DNA from: Pseudomonadota bacterium
Lineage (GTDB): Bacteria > Pseudomonadota > Alphaproteobacteria > Caulobacterales > Caulobacteraceae
Direction: 5' to 3'
Assembly (NCBI GenBank): GCA_023409795.1
Contig: JAEYQX010000087.1
Location: 1-64,000, forward strand
Length of the DNA: 64,000 bases
The translations under genes were made by a program, and so were the position numbers. Below, in pieces: positions 57,208 to 64,000 of the stretch. How positions within the stretch are numbered: the stretch's first letter is position 1; every line of letters starts with the position of its first letter. Below the pieces are notes generated by a model that had not been told where the DNA came from, searched no databases, and worked only from the letters and a program-made list of their open reading frames with translations.

Positions 57208-58896
57208 TCAGCCCGCCGCCCCAGCGGCATGCCTGCCTGCCAGCCAGGCAAAGGTCATGCCCGGCCCCAGGGTCGAGCCCGCTCCCGGATAGGACCCGCC
57301 CATGACTGACGCGGCAAGGTTCCCCGCAGCATAAAGACCGCCAATAGGCGCGCCTGCATCATCGAGGACCTGGCCCACCTCATTGGTCGCCAGCCCTCCG
57401 CACGTGCCGATGTCGCCGGCGTGGATCGGAACCGCGTAGAATGGCCCGCGCGCCAGGGCACCCAGGGTTGGGTTGGGCGAAACGCGGGCATCGCCGTACA
57501 TCTTGTCATAGGCGCTTTCCCCGCGTCCGAAATCGACATCCTGCCCCGCTTCGGCGGCCTGATTGAACCGCTCCACCGTTGCCATCAATGCAGCGGCCGG
57601 AAGCCCGGTCTTTGTGGCCAGGCCAGCAAGATTCGACGCCCGCCTTACCGTCCGGCGCACGCCCGCTGGATGCAGCGCCAGGGGGATCAGGGGGTAGAGC
57701 GCCCCCATTGGATAGAGACGGCGGAAGCGGGCATCAAAGATCATCCAGAAGCGCGCTTCGCCTTCCAGACGGGCGGCGTGGTCCATCATGGCCTCGCCCG
57801 CACGATGATAGGACATGGCCTCATTCATGAAGCGCTGGCCTCGCTGATCCACCATGATGCACCCGGGAAGTGCGCGCTCTATGGTGCAAAGTCGGGCGCG
57901 GTCTTCGCCCTCGACACGGAACACCGGGGCCCACCAGGCTGCCCCAAGCCCGCGGGTGGCCGCGCCGACCTCCTGCGCGGCAAGCAGGCTGTCTCCTGTA
58001 TTATTGATCTGGGAGCCGGACAGGCGCGGGTCGGCCACCTGGGGCATGTGTTGCGCCCTCAACGTCCTGTTTCGTTCGAAACCGCCCGAGGTCAGGATCA
58101 CGGCATCCGCGGCGAGGGTCTGCTTTCCCTCAGGCCCCTCTACGACCAGACCTGTCACCCTGCCATCGCGGACGACAAGATCCTTCAGCGCCATATGGGT
58201 CCGTAGCTCTACGCCCGCTTCGCGGGCAGCCACCACAAGGGAGCCGACAAGGGCATTGCCCAAGGTCCAGTATCGATCCTTCAGGGAGGTTAGTCGGAAG
58301 GGCAGGTCCGACAGGAAGCGCCATATCATCCGGGCCAGAGTCGCGGGCCAGCCGGCCGGGCGATACAGAAGGGCGTAGGTTTCCTCAAAGGTCCAGTTGA
58401 GGATGCCGCCCAGGCTGGCGGCCGGGGAGGCCCGCCGCAGGTTCCTGATCGTGTAACCCCTTTTCCGGGCATCGACCGGCGCTGGCATATGGGTGCGATA
58501 ACCTGTTTTCGCCCCCGCCACTTCTAGATGATAGTCAGGATAGGGGAGGGGCGCATACCGGATCTCGGTCGAGGCATGAAGCCACTCAAGCATTCGCGGG
58601 GCCGCCTCTACATAGGCGTGGATCAGGTTGTCATCGGACCAGCCCGCCGCCAGGGCCCTGATGTACTGGAAGGCTTCCGCGGGATTATCCGCATGGCCTT
58701 CGACCCCAGCCGCCAGGGGGCTGCAGGGAATCCATATCCCCCCGCCAGAGGTGGCTGATGTGCCTCCCAGCTCGCCCGATTTCTCGATCAGCAGGACCGA
58801 AGCACCGCTTTGGCGCGCCCGCAGGGCAGCGACCAGACCGGCGGCTCCCGATCCCACCACGATGACGGTCGGCTCGGCTTTGGGCGAATTTCGCAT
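57208..58896 (-). CDS. KstD-like FAD-dependent 3-ketosteroid dehydrogenase
   Basis: 562 residues from the ATG at 58894-58896 (AAGG seven bases upstream; the TTG at 58911 lies on the ribosome site). VIVVGSGAAGLVAALRARQS, GGTSATSGGGIWIP, PYPDYHLEVAGAKTGYR, VILTSGGFERN, GPFYAVPIHAGDIGTCGGLA with the Tyr equivalent to the C-terminal catalytic one, and SYPGAGSTLGPGMTF. The pattern is KstD-like but diverged from the gene at 50.97 kb, suggesting another steroid substrate or another double-bond position. It is divergent from kshA and shares site C. Confidence 0.83.
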   Translation of the reverse strand: MRNSPKAEPTVIVVGSGAAGLVAALRARQSGASVLLIEKSGELGGTSATSGGGIWIPCSPLAAGVEGHADNPAEAFQYIRALAAGWSDDNLIHAYVEAAPRMLEWLHASTEIRYAPLPYPDYHLEVAGAKTGYRTHMPAPVDARKRGYTIRNLRRASPAASLGGILNWTFEETYALLYRPAGWPATLARMIWRFLSDLPFRLTSLKDRYWTLGNALVGSLVVAAREAGVELRTHMALKDLVVRDGRVTGLVVEGPEGKQTLAADAVILTSGGFERNRTLRAQHMPQVADPRLSGSQINNTGDSLLAAQEVGAATRGLGAAWWAPVFRVEGEDRARLCTIERALPGCIMVDQRGQRFMNEAMSYHRAGEAMMDHAARLEGEARFWMIFDARFRRLYPMGALYPLIPLALHPAGVRRTVRRASNLAGLATKTGLPAAALMATVERFNQAAEAGQDVDFGRGESAYDKMYGDARVSPNPTLGALARGPFYAVPIHAGDIGTCGGLATNEVGQVLDDAGAPIGGLYAAGNLAASVMGGSYPGAGSTLGPGMTFAWLAGRHAAGAAG

Positions 58897-58927
58897 CAGG
58901 AGACCTTGCAACAGCTAAATTGCCATA

Positions 58928-58959
58928 TTGCGAAGTTTTCTACCTTTATAAATACGCAA
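58928..58959. promoter_or_regulatory. Candidate operator: TTGCGAA-N18-TACGCAA (site C)
   Basis: TTGCGAA (58928-58934) and TACGCAA (58953-58959) face each other over 18 bp, the spacing of site B, in the AT-rich divergent region between the KstD-like gene and kshA. One arm has a single T-to-A change. Confidence 0.6.
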
Positions 58960-59057
58960 AAGAAACTAAACTGGACAAAGGTACCCGATAATTATTGGTA
59001 CCATAATATCTCGGCTGGCCCATGCGGGGGCTGGATCTTCGGTCTTGGGAGGGACTG

Positions 59058-60122
59058 GTGGCTCGTACAGAAGAATATGGTCTGGGACCGTTTACCTTTC
59101 CGCGTGGCTGGTTTGTCGTTGCCCAAAGCCATGAGGTGACCAGCACGCCACTGGCCATGCGCTATTTTGGCCAGGAACTGGTCGCCTATCGCGGCAGCAG
59201 CGGCCAGGCCTTCGTGGTTGATGCCTTCTGCCCCCACATGGGCACCCACCTGGCGCGCAACACGACGTCCTATGTCGTCCAGGATCGGATTCACGTCGAA
59301 GGCGACAATATCCGCTGTCCCTATCATGCTTGGCGTTTCGGTCCCGACGGCAGGTGCAACGAAATCCCCTATTCCAAGGCCCCCATTCCCGCCTCCGCCC
59401 GGATCCGTTCCTGGACCGTTCGGGAGAAGTATAACTGCGTCTTCGTGTGGCATGACCCCGAAGGCGGAGAGCCGGACTTCGACCTGCCCGTCATTCCGCA
59501 GTGGGACGACCCTGCCTTTGTGCAGTGGGATCTGGACGACCTTGGCCAACTGCCGTGTCATCCAAAGGAGATTGTCGACAACATCGCCGACGTTGCCCAC
59601 CTGGGGCCGACGCATGGCGGGCCCTCGATCTACTTCAGCAATGAGTTTGACGGCGTCGTCGTGCGCCAGTTCCAGGGTGCCCCGCATCGCAGCCTGGCGG
59701 TCGGAGAAATTCTCGAGACCAATACCTGGTACACCGGGCCAGGGATCCTGATCTCCGAGTTCAACGGCGGGGTCCAGGTCATGTATATCGCCCACACCCC
59801 GGTCGATGACGGCGTGGTCAAGGCCTGGCACGGCCTTCTGGTTCATTCGGGCAAGGAGGCGGCCGAGCCTGCCGACAAGGAAATGCAGAAGGCCTATCAG
59901 GCGGGCAGTCTCCACGCCTTTGCCCAGGACTTTGACATCTGGCGCAACAAGGCTCCGTGCATCACGCCCCTGGCCGTGCCGGGTGATGGCCCCTATGGCA
60001 AGGTGAAGATTTGGTACCAGCAGTTCTACAACCCCCGGGCCCAGGCGGCGGATTTCCAGGCCCGCGTCAATGGCAGCTACAAGATTGCCGGCATGCCACC
60101 CAAGCTGGCCGACGTCAGCTGA
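59058..60122 (+). CDS. kshA: Rieske oxygenase, 3-ketosteroid 9-alpha-hydroxylase oxygenase component (KshA-like)
   Basis: 354 residues from the GTG at 59058, with GGGAGG five bases upstream; the ATG at 59022 has none. The Rieske 2Fe-2S ligands are Cys58/His60 (FCPHMGTHL) and Cys87/His90 (RCPYHAW). The mononuclear iron site has DNIADVAHLGPTH (His181, His186) and an Asp in QDFDIW (about 291-293). Blocks match KshA, which hydroxylates C9 of 3-ketosteroids so that the B ring opens. It needs electrons from a ferredoxin, encoded 65 bp downstream, and a reductase. Confidence 0.87.
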   Translation: MARTEEYGLGPFTFPRGWFVVAQSHEVTSTPLAMRYFGQELVAYRGSSGQAFVVDAFCPHMGTHLARNTTSYVVQDRIHVEGDNIRCPYHAWRFGPDGRCNEIPYSKAPIPASARIRSWTVREKYNCVFVWHDPEGGEPDFDLPVIPQWDDPAFVQWDLDDLGQLPCHPKEIVDNIADVAHLGPTHGGPSIYFSNEFDGVVVRQFQGAPHRSLAVGEILETNTWYTGPGILISEFNGGVQVMYIAHTPVDDGVVKAWHGLLVHSGKEAAEPADKEMQKAYQAGSLHAFAQDFDIWRNKAPCITPLAVPGDGPYGKVKIWYQQFYNPRAQAADFQARVNGSYKIAGMPPKLADVS

Positions 60123-60187
60123 GCCCAGTAACCGTGATCCAACGGGCATGACTCACTGTCGGTTCATGCCCCTTCCTGACCAATCCC

Positions 60188-60499
60188 ATGCCCAAGATTA
60201 CCTTTATCCAGCCCGACGGTTCGAGCCGGATCGTAGAGCCTGAACCCGGCCAATCCCTCATGTCCGCAGCCGTCCAGGCCGGTGTCAGGGGAATAGACGC
60301 CGAATGCGGTGGTGCCATGTCCTGTGCAACCTGCCATGTCCACCTGGCACCGGACTGGGTCACCCGCCTGGGCCCGGCACAGGGCGACGAATACGACCTG
60401 GTGTCCTTCACTGACAGCTTTGATGCCGGGGTATCGCGGCTGTCGTGCCAGATTCCCCTCACCGATGACTGTGACGGCCTGGTCGTGACCGTGCCATAG
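60188..60499 (+). CDS. 2Fe-2S ferredoxin (adrenodoxin/putidaredoxin type)
   Basis: 103 residues. Cluster ligands Cys40, Cys46 and Cys49 (ECGGAMSCATCHV) and Cys87 (RLSCQIPL), with the acidic GDEYDLVSFTD loop typical of ferredoxins that serve P450 or Rieske oxygenases. It probably carries electrons to KshA. Actinobacterial KshB fuses reductase and ferredoxin; here the two are separate and the only reductase in the window is at 13.4 kb. It ends before a strong terminator. Confidence 0.92.
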   Translation: MPKITFIQPDGSSRIVEPEPGQSLMSAAVQAGVRGIDAECGGAMSCATCHVHLAPDWVTRLGPAQGDEYDLVSFTDSFDAGVSRLSCQIPLTDDCDGLVVTVP

Positions 60500-60508
60500 C
60501 GCCTCGCA

Positions 60509-60533
60509 CCCTGCCCGAAAGGGCAGGGTTTTT
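60509..60533 (+). terminator. Rho-independent terminator of kshA-ferredoxin
   Basis: CCCTGCCC (60509-60516), loop GAAA, GGGCAGGG (60521-60528), then TTTTT. A textbook terminator with a GNRA tetraloop. The rest of the 305 bp to the TonB receptor gene holds GTTTACTTAC at 60588, site D and no convincing gene. Confidence 0.95.
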
Positions 60534-60688
60534 CATAGTCGCTCTGCTCAAAACCGACACTTCTCGAACGCCGATATCCATGTTAGAGTTTACTTACATA
60601 GTGACGCGCGGGGTGCCCTTGATGGCCGATCCGATGCACGCGGCCTCTCGCAAGGTGCAACGATCACAGAGCCAAATCGGCATAAAAT

Positions 60689-60734
60689 TACGCAAAGAAC
60701 CATACAAACGTATTGTAATTGGGATATATGCGTA
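60689..60734. promoter_or_regulatory. Candidate operator: TACGCAA-N32-ATGCGTA (site D)
   Basis: TACGCAA (60689-60695) and ATGCGTA (60728-60734) face each other over 32 bp, as in sites A and E, 71-116 bp before the start of the TonB receptor gene. The region is AT-rich and would hold its promoter. Confidence 0.6.
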
Positions 60735-60804
60735 TAATCATTCCCTACAAATAAAAGAGCGGCCATGGCAACGCCTGAGCCTGTAAAATGGGGAAGGACT
60801 AATC

Positions 60805-63243
60805 GTGCGAAACAATCGTATCTCCAGGTCTGCATGGCTGCATGGTGCAGCCACCATCGCAATCCTGGGCGGCCTGCCGTTGTCTCAGGCTGCGGCCCAG
60901 GAAGCCGGGACCCAGGCCCCTTCGATCAATGAAGAGAGCACCACGGTCGCGGACATTGTGGTGACCGCAACCCGTAACAATCGGCTTCTGAAGGACGTGC
61001 CCCTTGCGGTGGACGTCGCCTCGGGCGAACAGCTTGAACAGCTGAGCATTCTGGATGCCAAGGACGTCCAGCAGCTGGCTCCCGGCCTGCAGATGGCGAA
61101 CAAGGATGGCCGCTCCAACACGGCAACCTTGCGCGGCATTGCCTACGACGCCGATTCCGGCACGGCCCCTTCGGTGGACGTCTATTTCAACGAAAATCCC
61201 GTCGATCCGCAGTTGGCCTTTACGGCGCTCTATGACGTGGGACAGGTGGAAATCCTGCGCGGCCCGCAGGGCGTCCTGCGCGGCCGGACCTCGCCGGGTG
61301 GTGCCATCACCATTGCCTCGCGCAAGCCTGACCTCAGTGAACTGGAAGGCTATATCCAGGCCACGGCCACGGATCAGGATGCCAGGAACTTCCAGGGCGG
61401 GCTTTCAGTCCCCCTGGTGACCGATCGCCTTGGCGTGCGACTGGCGTTCCTCGATGATCGCAATCCGATCAACTATGTCCACAACGTCAATCGGGACGAG
61501 GATTCCGAGGGTGAGACCCGCAGCTTCCGCGTATCGCTGCTGGCCCTTCCGACCGAGAACCTGACGTTCAATCTCGCCTATCAGCATCTGGATTCCGACG
61601 AGACCCAGCATCAGCAGGTCATCGGCACCGGTGCCATCCTCCCGCTCGGCCCGCTGCCGGAGATGGGCTTTGGCCCCAATGGCCCCGAAGCGGGCATCAG
61701 CGACCGTATCGGGGTGGCCGAAGGCCCGACCACCTTCAAGCGGGAATATGACCTGCTGACCTTCTCGGCGGACTGGAACCTTGGCTTTGGCAGCCTGTCG
61801 CTCAACGCCTCAAAGATGGACGCCATGCTGGACCAGCGTCTTGATTTCGACGCGGGCAATGCCGTCCTGAACTATGACGAAACCCAGCTCCTCGAGATCC
61901 CCTACGACAACAAGTATGTCGAGCTGCGCTACTCGTCCCAGCTGGAGGGCCCATTCAACTTCCAGGTCGGTGCCAACTATGCGTCGACCCGCTCGGACCC
62001 GGTCATCGTACGCCAGAAGACCGACCAGCTGCTGAGCGGCATGCCTGCCTTCCTGATGGGCCTGCCGCCGGAGTACGGCGTGATCTCGACCTTCCCGCTG
62101 TACAGCCTGAGCCCGGTCGACATCTTTATCGAGTCGCCGACCATCACGCACAGCCGCTCGATCTTCGCCAGCGGCACCTATGACATCAATGCGCGCCTGC
62201 AGATCAATGGCGGCGTCCGCTACACCACCTACAGGTCATACCAGCAAAGCTTCCTGACGGTGGACGCGGGTGGCCAGATCGCCCTCGACAACTATCCGAC
62301 CCTGCCCGAGGACAAGGCCCGTCGCGAAGTGGATGCGGTTACCGGCGGGGCCAGCATCGTCTATCAGCTCAGCGACCAGGTCAGCACCTATGCCAGCTAT
62401 GGCCGGTCATTCCGGGCCGGCTCGGCGGCGGTCGGCAACACTGCCCCGCTCGATGACAACCTGGTCATCACCGACGACGAAACCTCCGATGCCGTCGAAG
62501 TGGGTATCAAGGGCACGGCCTTTGACCGTCGCCTGAGCTTTACGGCCAACGCCTTCTACCAGACCTTCGACAACTACATTGCCCGCACGCCCGAGCTGAT
62601 CCGCATGGCCAGCGGTCGCAACGGCATCATCGATAGCGTGCTGAAGGTGAACTACAACTCCGACGCCATCGTCAAAGGCGTCGAGGCAACCCTATGGGGC
62701 AAGCTGGCCTCCAACTGGGATGCTTCGCTGTCCGTCAGCTATACGGACGCCCAGTTCGACAATGGCACGCGTCCCTGCAACACCCTGGACGCCAGCAACA
62801 ACATTATCGTGCCGATCGGCCAGCAGGCTTCCTATTGCGATGCGACTGGCAAGATGGGTGATCAGTCGCCGTTCCAGCTGTCGGCCAACAGCGAATACCG
62901 CTTCGCCGATATCGGATCGGTCCAGCCGTTCGTCCGGGCGCTGCTCAGCCACAACGCCGGCTACGACTCGGACCTGATCGACTTCGAGTATGAGGCCTAT
63001 ACCTCGGTGAACCTCTATGCTGGCCTGCGTGGCAACAGCGGCTGGGAGCTGTCGGTATTCGCCAAGAACCTGTTTGACGAGGCCGTTGTCCGAGGTGCCG
63101 CTGATGGCAACTACTTCAAGGCGACCAGTGTCCTGAACCCGGACTTCTCGATGTCCCCTGGTCCGTCATACGATTCCGGTTACCGCGCGGTGACCGTGAA
63201 CCCCCCACGAGAAATTGGCGTCTCCCTGCGCGTCAAGTTCTAG
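60805..63243 (+). CDS. TonB-dependent outer membrane receptor
   Basis: 812 residues, start GTG at 60805 with GGAAGGA upstream. Signal peptide (AATIAILGGLPLSQAAAQ, cut after AAAQ), plug domain with DIVVTATRNNRLLKDVPLAV and VEILRGPQGVLRGRTSPGGA, then a beta barrel with aromatic-ended strands, YASYGRSFRAGSA and LFAKNLFDEAV-like FAKNLFDEAV, ending in the C-terminal Phe of SLRVKF. It takes a ligand through the outer membrane with TonB energy; its place next to kshA and under site D suggests steroid or bile-salt import rather than siderophores (inference). Confidence 0.92.
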   Translation: MRNNRISRSAWLHGAATIAILGGLPLSQAAAQEAGTQAPSINEESTTVADIVVTATRNNRLLKDVPLAVDVASGEQLEQLSILDAKDVQQLAPGLQMANKDGRSNTATLRGIAYDADSGTAPSVDVYFNENPVDPQLAFTALYDVGQVEILRGPQGVLRGRTSPGGAITIASRKPDLSELEGYIQATATDQDARNFQGGLSVPLVTDRLGVRLAFLDDRNPINYVHNVNRDEDSEGETRSFRVSLLALPTENLTFNLAYQHLDSDETQHQQVIGTGAILPLGPLPEMGFGPNGPEAGISDRIGVAEGPTTFKREYDLLTFSADWNLGFGSLSLNASKMDAMLDQRLDFDAGNAVLNYDETQLLEIPYDNKYVELRYSSQLEGPFNFQVGANYASTRSDPVIVRQKTDQLLSGMPAFLMGLPPEYGVISTFPLYSLSPVDIFIESPTITHSRSIFASGTYDINARLQINGGVRYTTYRSYQQSFLTVDAGGQIALDNYPTLPEDKARREVDAVTGGASIVYQLSDQVSTYASYGRSFRAGSAAVGNTAPLDDNLVITDDETSDAVEVGIKGTAFDRRLSFTANAFYQTFDNYIARTPELIRMASGRNGIIDSVLKVNYNSDAIVKGVEATLWGKLASNWDASLSVSYTDAQFDNGTRPCNTLDASNNIIVPIGQQASYCDATGKMGDQSPFQLSANSEYRFADIGSVQPFVRALLSHNAGYDSDLIDFEYEAYTSVNLYAGLRGNSGWELSVFAKNLFDEAVVRGAADGNYFKATSVLNPDFSMSPGPSYDSGYRAVTVNPPREIGVSLRVKF

Positions 63244-63282
63244 TCGTGGGAGCCGCTCAGTCGGCCTCTCTACCCTCGAAAC

Positions 63283-63315
63283 TGCTCGGTGTGCCCTGCA
63301 CGCCGAGCACTTTTT
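63283..63315 (+). terminator. Rho-independent terminator after the TonB receptor
   Basis: TGCTCGG (63283-63289) pairs with CCGAGCA (63303-63309), with inner pairs GTGC/GCAC, followed by CTTTTT. It ends the receptor transcript 40 bp after its stop, so the next gene must have its own promoter or read-through. Confidence 0.85.
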
Positions 63316-63336
63316 ACCGGCTTACAGGATGTGCAC

Positions 63337-63738
63337 ATGACGGCTTCGACCGGGGTTTCGTTTAATTTCGCCAAGTTGGTGGTCGCTGATCTCGACCGTT
63401 GCGCCGCCTTCTATGGCAAGGTGTTCAAGCTCGATGAACTGGCCAGGGTCGAGGATGCCGTCAACGGCCGCCCGATCCATGAGGTCATGTACAAGCCGAC
63501 CCAGGAAGGGGGAGCGACCTTCGTCCTTCTGGCCTTCAAGGATGCCCCCAAACCTGCACACGGCGAAGCCATCATCGGCTTTACCGTCAAGGACCTGGAC
63601 GCCACCCTGGCCGAAGCGGTGGCAAACGGGGGGCAGATCTCCGACCCCATCCGCGACATGCCCCACATGGGTATTCGCGTGGCCTTCGCCACGGACCCGG
63701 AAGGCCACCTGATCGAAATCGTGCAGATGGTCGCCTAG
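63337..63738 (+). CDS. VOC (glyoxalase/bleomycin resistance) family protein
   Basis: 133 residues from the ATG at 63337 with AGGA seven bases upstream; an earlier ATG-like start would lie in the terminator. Single VOC domain: NFAKLVVADLDRCAAFYGKV, GATFVLLAFKDAP, GFTVKDLDATLAEAVANGG and VAFATDPEGHLIEIVQ. Metal-binding His and Glu positions (GHLIEIV) are kept. Members are lyases, isomerases or dioxygenases; role here unknown. It is 17 bp before an SDR gene. Confidence 0.85.
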   Translation: MTASTGVSFNFAKLVVADLDRCAAFYGKVFKLDELARVEDAVNGRPIHEVMYKPTQEGGATFVLLAFKDAPKPAHGEAIIGFTVKDLDATLAEAVANGGQISDPIRDMPHMGIRVAFATDPEGHLIEIVQMVA

Positions 63739-63755
63739 GACAGGGAGAGGCAATC

Positions 63756-64000
63756 ATGCCCGGAACCACCAGATTTGCAGGTCGCCGTATCGCCGTCACC
63801 GGAGCTGGCTCGGGCATCGGCCGCGCCACCACACTGCGCCTGGTGGCAGAGGGTGCGACGGTTCACGCGGCGGACCTTTCCTCCGAGGGTCTGGACGAAA
63901 CCCTGCGGCTGGCGGGCCATTCCGTCGTGCCCCGGGTCCTGTCGGTTACCGATGAAGCCGCCGTCCAGACATGGTTCACGGATATCTCCGCTGCCGGCGA
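63756..64000 (+). CDS. Short-chain dehydrogenase/reductase (partial, cut by right edge)
   Basis: The frame from the ATG at 63756 (GGGAGAGG upstream) reads MPGTTRFAGRRIAVTGAGSG then IGRATTLRLVAEGATVHAAD, a clear SDR cofactor-binding start with Asp after strand 2 (NAD preference). About 81 residues are inside the window and the catalytic Tyr is not reached. It lies 17 bp after the VOC gene and probably shares its transcript. Confidence 0.88.
   Translation, partial: MPGTTRFAGRRIAVTGAGSGIGRATTLRLVAEGATVHAADLSSEGLDETLRLAGHSVVPRVLSVTDEAAVQTWFTDISAAG

Noticed and set aside
60580..60786. 68-codon open frame upstream of the TonB receptor
   Set aside because: It crosses the operator-like repeats and AT-rich promoter, has no ribosome site and unusual composition; more likely regulatory DNA.

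Overview
This is a GC-rich window (few AT-rich stretches, all between genes), best read as the chromosome of an alphaproteobacterium. Gene style, TonB-dependent uptake and the housekeeping neighbourhood suggest Caulobacterales (Caulobacter/Brevundimonas/Phenylobacterium-like), with Sphingomonadales as the alternative. This placement is inference; there is no rRNA gene to fix it. I saw no tRNA or rRNA gene, CRISPR array, transposase or integrase.

Positions 1-13.2 kb hold ordinary housekeeping and small-membrane genes: a DUF2147 protein (cut by the left edge), a DnaQ-like exonuclease with a BRCT domain, ligA, an M28 peptidase lipoprotein, an isoprenylcysteine-methyltransferase-like protein, a cyclophilin, rlmE, a double DUF2061 protein, guaB, a MAPEG protein, an RsmB-type rRNA methylase, an MTA/SAH nucleosidase and guaA. 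guaA marks a sharp change of content.

From 13.4 kb to the right edge almost every gene fits aerobic steroid degradation (9,10-seco pathway). Steroid-nucleus entry: TonB receptor (60.8 kb), HsdA-like 3-hydroxysteroid dehydrogenase (20.2 kb), ketosteroid isomerase with complete catalytic triad (24.1 kb), one clear 3-ketosteroid delta1-dehydrogenase (51.0 kb) plus two related flavoproteins (54.5 and 57.2 kb), a KshA-type Rieske 9-alpha-hydroxylase (59.1 kb) with a separate ferredoxin (60.2 kb), and a ferredoxin reductase 46 kb away (13.4 kb). A/B-ring cleavage: hsaC on the minus strand, and hsaA-hsaD-hsaB-hsaE-hsaG-hsaF on the plus strand, diverging at 36.5 kb. C/D-ring (HIP-CoA) degradation: ipdA, ipdB, ipdC, echA20, fadA6, ipdF, fadE30, three further acyl-CoA dehydrogenases, hydratases and SDRs in a minus-strand run of 16 tightly packed genes (36.5 to 21.8 kb). 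The HIP-CoA ligase (FadD3/ScdA) and sterol side-chain genes are not in the window.

Accessory blocks are a TetR/SDR/OYE/SDR module (14.7-18.1 kb), a HAPMO-like Baeyer-Villiger monooxygenase (18.2 kb), a five-gene acyl-CoA dehydrogenase/CaiB/ALDH/HIBADH-like/AKR operon of unknown substrate (42.9-48.7 kb) next to a second TetR, a protein of unknown family with a possible 2OG-Fe(II) oxygenase facial triad (49.5 kb), and two overlapping Lrp/AsnC regulators (56.3 kb).

The most interesting signals lie between the genes. Five promoter regions across 45 kb carry inverted TACGCA/TGCGTA arms with only two spacings (32 bp at three, 18 bp at two). A second palindrome, TGAACA-TT-TGTTCA, recurs in full or degenerate form at four or five promoters in the left and middle part, including that of the TetR gene at 48.8 kb. 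Together they suggest at least two regulons coordinating uptake, nucleus degradation and C/D-ring degradation.
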